Assembly: GCA_011526275.1 (NCBI GenBank)
Contig: WTJP01000055.1
Span: 4,420 to 15,595, forward strand
DNA: 11,176 nucleotides
Reading direction: 5' to 3'
DNA from: Candidatus Arcticimaribacter sp.
GTDB lineage: Bacteria > Bacteroidota > Bacteroidia > Flavobacteriales > Flavobacteriaceae
Shown here: one piece after another, positions 6,335 to 11,176 of the stretch
Layout of the letters: the number at the start of each line of letters is the position of its first letter
Position numbering within the stretch: the first letter of the stretch is position 1
Position numbers and translations under genes: made by a program
The notes under the pieces: model-generated
What the model was told of the DNA's origin: nothing
Databases searched by the model: none
Seen by the model: only the letters and a program-made list of their open reading frames with translations

Positions 6335-7687
6335 TTATCCTTCTTCTTTTATCATTAATTCAATCCCCTGTTGGATGATTTCCTGTGCTTCAAGTTTAGA
6401 GGTACTTGAATAGTCTACCAAAGCAAAGTCTTGTGGAACAACTTCGTAAATACCCAAAGCTTCCATACGCTCAACATCTTCAATCATGCAGGCTTTGATC
6501 AACTGCATGGGATAGATATCCATCGGCAACACTTGCTCCATTTCGCCAGTTACTACCAAAGCGCGCTCTTCCCCATTGAGGTTGGTATTCACTTTTGCTT
6601 TGCGTTTCCCAAACAACCAAGACAAGGAAGTTTTCGACATACTTGGAATGTTGTTGTCTACAAAAGGCAACCATCCAAACATGCGATACTCATTCCCTTC
6701 TGGAATAATAGAAAACACATTGTTGTAATAGCTTAAATATCCTTCAGGCGAAGTTGCCGTTCCTGAGAGTACGTCACCATTAATGTAACGCTTCTGCCCT
6801 GCGTCTTCCACCTTTACTGTTTCCATTAAAGCGGGTATAGAAGCACCAATAGTGGCTTTGTAGTATTGTGGGTTTTTCACCGATGAACCAACGACAGCAA
6901 CCGTACGTTGTGCCGAAAACTCACCTGTTGCGAATAATGCCCCTATGTTCACTACGTCTTCTGGGTTAACTACCCATACGCGTTCTCCGGCATTAATTGG
7001 ATTAAGGTGGTGAATTTGAACACCAACATTTCCTGCTGGGTGCATTCCACTCACACCAACGACATCGGCGTTGGTCACTTTATCAAAAAATCCTTTAAAA
7101 GAAGCATCGGCAGTTACGGTCACATTTTCTGAGAGCTTAGCCAATACATCAATTCCTTTTTGGAATTCAGCTTTGTTGTTTTTCAGCAAGAAATCATAGT
7201 CCACATCTAAAGGCGCTGTTGTGTAAGTGGACACAAAAATTGCCTTAGGCGTGTCTTCTGGTCGAGCAATGGTTCCATAAGGACGTTGCGTGATAAAAGG
7301 CCAGGCACCAGCTTTCAACAAAACCTCTTTGGTTTGTTCGGCATCTAAATCGTTTAGTGCTGGAATATCGTGCTTCACGCTTTGGTTCGCACCATCATCG
7401 GTAATGACAACTTCCAAGATTTTTCGCTTTGCTCCACGCACTACCGCAGTTACCTCTCCGCTTACTGGAGAAACAAAATGGATACGCGGATTTTCTTTGG
7501 CGAAAAACAAAGGCGTTCCCTTTTCTACTTTTGCCCCTTCTTTTACAAGAAGTTTTGGCGTCGTAGCAAAGAAATCATCTGGTTTTAAAGCGAATGTTTT
7601 TGAGGGATTGATATCGACTAAGATCTTGTCGGCTTCCCCTTCGAGGTTTAAATTGAAACCTTTCCGAATTCGTATGTCTTTGGACAT
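6335..7687 (-). CDS. nqrA: Na+-translocating NADH:quinone reductase subunit A
   Basis: NqrA is the peripheral cytoplasmic subunit associated with quinone binding; its fold is related to RnfC and to the NuoF family. The 450-residue protein opens with SKDIRIRKGFNLNLEGEA, standard for the family. It contains a biotinyl-lipoyl-like segment (KLLVKEGAKVEKGTPLF, about 46-62), HHLNPINAGERVWVVNPEDV, GSSVKNPQYYKA and YNNVFSIIPEGNEYRMFGW. No membrane helix is seen, as expected. Near the C-terminus many NqrA proteins have a Cys-x-x-Val-Cys motif before (S/G)K; the corresponding positions here are Val424 and Ser428 in VDYSSTSK. The ATG at 7687 is the first gene of the operon and follows a TAAATTTG promoter element with a short leader of about 24 bases. 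Confidence 0.98.
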   Translation of the reverse strand: MSKDIRIRKGFNLNLEGEADKILVDINPSKTFALKPDDFFATTPKLLVKEGAKVEKGTPLFFAKENPRIHFVSPVSGEVTAVVRGAKRKILEVVITDDGANQSVKHDIPALNDLDAEQTKEVLLKAGAWPFITQRPYGTIARPEDTPKAIFVSTYTTAPLDVDYDFLLKNNKAEFQKGIDVLAKLSENVTVTADASFKGFFDKVTNADVVGVSGMHPAGNVGVQIHHLNPINAGERVWVVNPEDVVNIGALFATGEFSAQRTVAVVGSSVKNPQYYKATIGASIPALMETVKVEDAGQKRYINGDVLSGTATSPEGYLSYYNNVFSIIPEGNEYRMFGWLPFVDNNIPSMSKTSLSWLFGKRKAKVNTNLNGEERALVVTGEMEQVLPMDIYPMQLIKACMIEDVERMEALGIYEVVPQDFALVDYSSTSKLEAQEIIQQGIELMIKEEG

Positions 7688-7717
7688 GTGTTTGACGGGT
7701 TAATTCTAAAATTCATG

Positions 7718-7749
7718 CAAATTTAACAATTAAATGCTGCTCCCGAAAA
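7718..7749 (-). promoter_or_regulatory. Promoter of the nqr operon
   Basis: On the minus strand TAAATTTG (7725-7718) exactly matches the Bacteroidota -7 consensus TAnnTTTG. A partial -33 element, TTTTCG (7749-7744), lies 18 bases upstream; consensus would be TTTG or TTG. Transcription would begin near 7712 and give a leader of about 24 bases without a Shine-Dalgarno sequence. Position and spacing fit well; the -33 match is weak. Confidence 0.55.
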
Positions 7750-7750
7750 T

Positions 7751-7775
7751 CGAATCACAGCGAATTTTAACGAAT
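7751..7775. promoter_or_regulatory. Three CGAAT repeats at exact 10-base spacing, candidate regulator site
   Basis: CGAAT occurs at 7751, 7761 and 7771 on the plus strand, read as ATTCG on the minus strand, with unrelated five-base spacers. The period is one DNA helical turn, so all copies face the same side. The array sits directly upstream of the nqrA -33 region, a typical activator position, and in the region shared with the divergent gene at 7855. No known regulator is assigned. Confidence 0.35.
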
Positions 7776-7854
7776 TAAATAATTTTTTAAACAGTTTGTT
7801 GAACCTTCTTACACCAGAACAAAAGCCCAGCTTGCTTTTTTATATCTTTGGTTT

Positions 7855-9102
7855 ATGCGTAATACATTCACATTTTGGACGCTCTATTTTTTCAGCACTT
7901 TTCTTGCGCTAGCGCAAGCTGTTGAAGAAGTAACCCAAGTCGATTTCCTTAAATCCATTCACTTTCTTGATGAAAACCCCCAAAGACAGTTCCCCATCGT
8001 GGGGTTAAACGAACGTTTTACATTGGTCTTCGACGATCTCTTGGCACAAGACAACGACTATTATTACCGCATTAAATATTTCAATGCCGACTGGACACCC
8101 AGCGATTTGTTCACCAACCAATACTTAAACGGTTTTGACAACGTCCGTCTAGATGATTTCCGCAGCTCCTTTAATGCACTTCAGCGCTACACCCACTACC
8201 AACTCACCCTTCCCAACAAGGACACGCAATTTTTGGTTTCGGGCAACTACATGATTGAAATTTATAACGCCTTTGATGAGTTGATGTTTTCACGAAAATT
8301 CTTGGTCTATGAAAATGCAGCACAAGTGCAATTGGGCATCTATCCAGCTCAAAATATTGCTCAATTCAGCACAGGCCAAAACCTTCAATTCTCCATTCAA
8401 CCCTTGGGCTTTCAAATTCGAAATCCCAATACCGATCTTAAAGTGATCTTACTACAAAATCACCAATGGAATAGCGCTCGTTTAGCTCCCCCACCCCAGT
8501 ACAATGTAGGGGCACAACTGGTTTATCGCTTTGATTTACCGACCCAATTTGACGGAGGCAATGAATTCCTCTTTTTCAACACCAAAGACCTAAGAGTACT
8601 CAACCCCAGTGTGAGTTATGTCAACCTAGGGGAACTCTACCAACACTACCTCTATACCGATGCACCGAGGAAAGACCTCCCCTACACCTATTTCCCTGAT
8701 ATCAATGGAAATTTTGTGGTGGAAACACTACAAGGAAATGACCACCACACCGAAGCCGATTACAGCGAAGTCTATTTTAGTTTAGCACGACAATACGGTT
8801 TGAATGACGAGGAAATTTACATCTATGGTAAGTTCAATAACTATGAACTTACGGAGGAAAACAAGATGGTGTACAACCCCAATCTTGAGCTTTATGAAGG
8901 TATCTTGCTGTTAAAACAAGGCTTTTACAATTACAACTATGTGCGCATATTGGATGGTGAATTGGATAAACTCAGCATTTCTGGCAACCACGCACAAACC
9001 GAAAACAATTACTTGGTTTTGGTTTATCACCGCAGTATAGGGGCAATGTACGATGCCCTCATTGGGTATGGGGAGCAACAATCTTTTTCTTTACAACGCT
9101 AA
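7855..9102 (+). CDS. Type IX secretion system Plug protein (DUF5103 family)
   Basis: In Flavobacterium johnsoniae the Plug protein binds the periplasmic face of the giant outer-membrane translocon SprA and closes its channel when no substrate is present. The 415-residue product has a Sec signal peptide (residues 1 to about 20-22, ending LALAQA), so it acts in the periplasm. Family landmarks are FDDLLAQDNDYYYRI, ADWTPSDLFTNQYLNGFDN, HYQLTLPNKDTQFLVSGNY, FSRKFLVYE, NEFLFFNTKDLR, YTYFPDINGNFVV and, near the end, a YNYNYVRILDGE stretch. The ATG is fixed by the signal peptide. TATCTTTG, a match to the -7 consensus, ends only 4 bases before the start codon. The gene is divergent from nqrA and is followed by apaG in the same direction. 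The assignment is strong by sequence pattern recognition; the Plug role is known from the F. johnsoniae homologue. Confidence 0.92.
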   Translation: MRNTFTFWTLYFFSTFLALAQAVEEVTQVDFLKSIHFLDENPQRQFPIVGLNERFTLVFDDLLAQDNDYYYRIKYFNADWTPSDLFTNQYLNGFDNVRLDDFRSSFNALQRYTHYQLTLPNKDTQFLVSGNYMIEIYNAFDELMFSRKFLVYENAAQVQLGIYPAQNIAQFSTGQNLQFSIQPLGFQIRNPNTDLKVILLQNHQWNSARLAPPPQYNVGAQLVYRFDLPTQFDGGNEFLFFNTKDLRVLNPSVSYVNLGELYQHYLYTDAPRKDLPYTYFPDINGNFVVETLQGNDHHTEADYSEVYFSLARQYGLNDEEIYIYGKFNNYELTEENKMVYNPNLELYEGILLLKQGFYNYNYVRILDGELDKLSISGNHAQTENNYLVLVYHRSIGAMYDALIGYGEQQSFSLQR

Positions 9103-9139
9103 AACGAATTATTTTCCATTTTGTAAAAGCGATTCCTTT

Positions 9140-9168
9140 TTTGCTTAACTTGCTATATATTAAGCAAA
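9140..9168 (+). promoter_or_regulatory. 9-bp inverted repeat just upstream of apaG
   Basis: TTTGCTTAA (9140-9148) and TTAAGCAAA (9160-9168) form a perfect inverted repeat with an 11-base AT-rich spacer, ending 5 bases before the apaG start codon. It could be an operator or an mRNA hairpin covering the start region. There is no T tract after it, so it is not a terminator. Confidence 0.4.
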
Positions 9169-9173
9169 TAATC

Positions 9174-9560
9174 ATGTTTCAACAAGTCACCAAAGGAATC
9201 AAGATTTCGGTACTTACTAAGTATCAGGGGGCTTTGTTGAAAAACAACATTCCCAGCTACGCGTTTCGCTACACGGTGCGCATCGAAAATCAAGGGAAAG
9301 ATGTAGTACAACTCATCAACCGGCATTGGAAAATCATGGAATCGAATCGCCGGCCACATTTTGTCGATGGAGCAGGCGTTATTGGGAAAAAACCCATTCT
9401 AAAATCGGGTGAAGTTCACACCTATCAATCCAACTGTGTCCTCTCTTCCCCCATTGGGGCAATGAATGGTTTTTACACCATGGTCAACTTCTCTTCTGCT
9501 CAAGAATTTGATGTTGAAATCCCCACCTTTAAACTCGCTGCAACCTTTGCTATGAATTGA
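9174..9560 (+). CDS. apaG: ApaG domain protein
   Basis: The 128-residue protein has the fibronectin-III-like ApaG fold. Landmarks are VTKGIKISVLTKYQG at the start, FRYTVRIENQGKDVVQL (31-47), the glycine-rich segment GAGVIGKKP (66-74), SGEVHTYQSNCVLSSPIGAM (78-97) and FDVEIPTFKLA near the end. The length matches the usual 125 or so residues. The true role is unsettled: family names refer to a Co2+/Mg2+ resistance phenotype and to linkage with apaH in enterobacteria, and there is no apaH here. The frame is open back to a TTG at 9141, but the ATG at 9174 gives the usual family start (M-x-QQVTKGI). The gap to the preceding gene is 71 bases and holds an inverted repeat; pruA follows after 29 bases on the same strand. 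Confidence 0.95.
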   Translation: MFQQVTKGIKISVLTKYQGALLKNNIPSYAFRYTVRIENQGKDVVQLINRHWKIMESNRRPHFVDGAGVIGKKPILKSGEVHTYQSNCVLSSPIGAMNGFYTMVNFSSAQEFDVEIPTFKLAATFAMN

Positions 9561-9589
9561 TCATTTTTTTATACTTTTCACCAAAAGAA

Positions 9590-11176
9590 ATGAACATGAA
9601 TAGTTACCCAAACTTCCCTAAAGCCATCAACGAGAAGGTTAAAGAGTATCGCCCTGACAGCCCTGAGAAAAAAGCAGTTCTAGCTAGCTATCGCGAATTA
9701 TACCAACAAAATACGCAAGTTCCGCTAACCATTAACGGAGAAAAAATAACCACCCAAGAACAAGCTGAAATGCGTCCTCCACACGATCACCAGCATTGCT
9801 TGGGACATTATTCCTTAGCTGGAAAAAAAGAAGTAGAACAAGCCATAGAAAGCGCCCTTAATGCAAGAGCAGCGTGGAGCAGGCTTTCGTTCGAGGAACG
9901 CGCTACCATTTTTCTTCGCGCTGCAGAATTACTGGCCGGACCTTACCGAGCAAAGATTAATGCTTCGACCATGTTGGCACAGTCGAAAAGCATTCACCAA
10001 GCAGAAATTGATGCCGCCTGTGAGTTCATCGACTTTTTGCGTTTCAATGTACAATTCGCTGAAGAAATTTATGCCGAACAACCCAATTCGGGAGATGGGG
10101 TATTTAACCGCTTAAGTTACCGCCCACTGGAAGGATTTGTCTATGCCGTAAGTCCTTTCAACTTTACTGCTATAGCTGGAAATCTTTCTGCAGCACCCGC
10201 CCTAATGGGGAATACCATTGTTTGGAAACCCAGTGACCATCAAATGCTCTCGGCCCATGTTATCATGGAAGTTTTCGAAGCGGCAGGTCTTCCTCCTGGA
10301 GTGATCAATATGGTCATGGGAGATCCCGAAATGATTACCAATACCGTTCTCGCTTCTCCAGATTTTGCTGGGATTCACTTTACGGGATCGACTTTTATCT
10401 TTAAATCCATCTGGAAAAAAATTGGGGAAAACATTCACCAGTACAAAGGATACCCACGAATTGTGGGAGAAACTGGAGGGAAAGATTTTATCGTTGCACA
10501 CCCCAGTGCAAATCCAATCGAAGTTGCAACGGGCATTGTTCGCGGGGCTTTCGAATTCCAAGGACAAAAGTGTTCGGCTGCCTCACGAGTTTACCTGCCA
10601 AAATCAAAAGCAGACGCTATCCTAAATAAAGTAAAAACAGATTTGGAAAGCATCTCCATGGGGAGCCCAGAGGACTTTTCCAACTTTGTAACAGCTGTCA
10701 TCCACCAAGGGGCATTTGACCGTTTAAAAGAAGCGATTGAGCAAGCAAAAGCGAGCAAGGAAGTGGAATTATTCCACGGAGGAAACTGCGATGATAGCAA
10801 AGGCTATTTTATAGAACCCACAGTTTTGGTTACCACCAATCCAAACTACGATACCATGGAGCGCGAACTTTTTGGCCCTATTGTTACAGTGTATATCTAT
10901 GAAGACGATGCTTTTGAAGCGACCTTGAAGCTGGTCGATAAAACCTCTGATTACGCTTTAACCGGCGCCGTTTTCGCGCACGACCGCTATGCTATTGAGC
11001 AAGCTTTGGTCGCTTTGGAAAACAGCGCAGGGAACTTTTATGTAAACGACAAACCCACTGGGGCTGTTGTTGGTCAACAACCTTTTGGGGGAGCACGTGC
11101 TTCGGGAACAAACGACAAAGCAGGGTCGAAACTCAATCTTTTGCGTTGGGTCTCTCCTCGTCTAATTAAAGAACCT
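9590..11176 (+). CDS. pruA: 1-pyrroline-5-carboxylate dehydrogenase (L-glutamate gamma-semialdehyde dehydrogenase), 3' end beyond the window
   Basis: The enzyme oxidises glutamate gamma-semialdehyde, the open form of pyrroline-5-carboxylate, to glutamate with NAD+, the second step of proline breakdown. The frame runs 529 codons to the window edge without a stop. Family members are about 540-545 residues, so only some 12-16 are missing. Aldehyde dehydrogenase landmarks are PFNFTAIAGN (189-198), WKPSD (212-216), FTGST (264-268), the general base Glu294 in VGETGGKD, the nucleophile Cys328 in GQKCSAASR, ELFGPIVT, and PFGGARASGTNDKAG near the end. The Glu-Cys spacing of 34 is standard. This is the stand-alone dehydrogenase type, not fused to proline dehydrogenase. 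The ATG at 9590 is followed by a second ATG at 9596; the upstream one is chosen, but either is possible. Confidence 0.96.
   Translation, partial: MNMNSYPNFPKAINEKVKEYRPDSPEKKAVLASYRELYQQNTQVPLTINGEKITTQEQAEMRPPHDHQHCLGHYSLAGKKEVEQAIESALNARAAWSRLSFEERATIFLRAAELLAGPYRAKINASTMLAQSKSIHQAEIDAACEFIDFLRFNVQFAEEIYAEQPNSGDGVFNRLSYRPLEGFVYAVSPFNFTAIAGNLSAAPALMGNTIVWKPSDHQMLSAHVIMEVFEAAGLPPGVINMVMGDPEMITNTVLASPDFAGIHFTGSTFIFKSIWKKIGENIHQYKGYPRIVGETGGKDFIVAHPSANPIEVATGIVRGAFEFQGQKCSAASRVYLPKSKADAILNKVKTDLESISMGSPEDFSNFVTAVIHQGAFDRLKEAIEQAKASKEVELFHGGNCDDSKGYFIEPTVLVTTNPNYDTMERELFGPIVTVYIYEDDAFEATLKLVDKTSDYALTGAVFAHDRYAIEQALVALENSAGNFYVNDKPTGAVVGQQPFGGARASGTNDKAGSKLNLLRWVSPRLIKEP

Noticed and set aside
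7290..7703. 137-codon plus-strand open frame opposite nqrA
   Set aside because: It is antisense to a certain gene, crosses its start, and encodes no recognisable protein pattern.
7821..7841. Terminator-like AAAAGC / GCTTTT hairpin followed by T residues upstream of the Plug gene
   Set aside because: The stem is only six pairs, mostly A-T, and it lies between divergent genes where no plus-strand transcript needs terminating; the T run is explained by the AT-rich leader.
9141..9173. TTG start for apaG at 9141
   Set aside because: The extra eleven residues are not part of the ApaG family and lie within the inverted repeat; the ATG at 9174 gives the normal start.
10202..10567. 121-codon minus-strand open frame opposite pruA
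   Set aside because: Shadow of the pruA coding frame, with no family features and no plausible start signals.

Overview
The window looks like chromosomal DNA from a member of Bacteroidota, most likely Flavobacteriales. The basis is a gene for the SprA-associated Plug protein of the type IX secretion system, TAnnTTTG-type -7 promoter elements, almost no Shine-Dalgarno sequences, and protein sequences of flavobacterial character (NqrA-F, ApaG, PruA). Base composition is moderate and even, and I see no mobile elements, tRNAs, rRNAs or CRISPR arrays. Genus-level placement is not possible from this sequence alone.

Left edge (1-347, minus strand): the 5' end of a gene for an exported, probably surface, protein. 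Its signal peptide and its mature part lie in different frames, separated by a six-base homopolymer. A terminator-like hairpin downstream of apbE separates it from the next unit.

Centre (348-7687, minus strand): a complete operon for the Na+-translocating NADH:quinone oxidoreductase, in transcription order nqrA-nqrB-nqrC-nqrD-nqrE-nqrF, with gaps of 2-10 bases. It is followed by a strong hairpin terminator, then a 120-residue protein of unknown function that overlaps apbE, the flavin transferase that attaches FMN to NqrB and NqrC. The operon therefore carries both the respiratory sodium pump and its cofactor-attachment enzyme. All Fe-S cysteines of NqrF and the four membrane cysteines of NqrD/NqrE are present. 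The flavinylation motif is canonical in NqrC but altered in NqrB.

Right side (7855-11176, plus strand): transcribed divergently from nqrA are the Plug protein gene, apaG, and pruA (1-pyrroline-5-carboxylate dehydrogenase), which runs off the right edge. The 167-base divergent intergenic region holds a recognisable nqrA promoter and three CGAAT repeats spaced exactly one helical turn apart.

Most of the window is ordinary core metabolism. The points most worth a second look are the 120-residue protein, which resembles a PD-(D/E)XK nuclease-like fold with its catalytic residues lost; the homopolymer frameshift at the left edge; the internal terminator ahead of the flavin-transferase pair; and the altered NqrB flavinylation motif.
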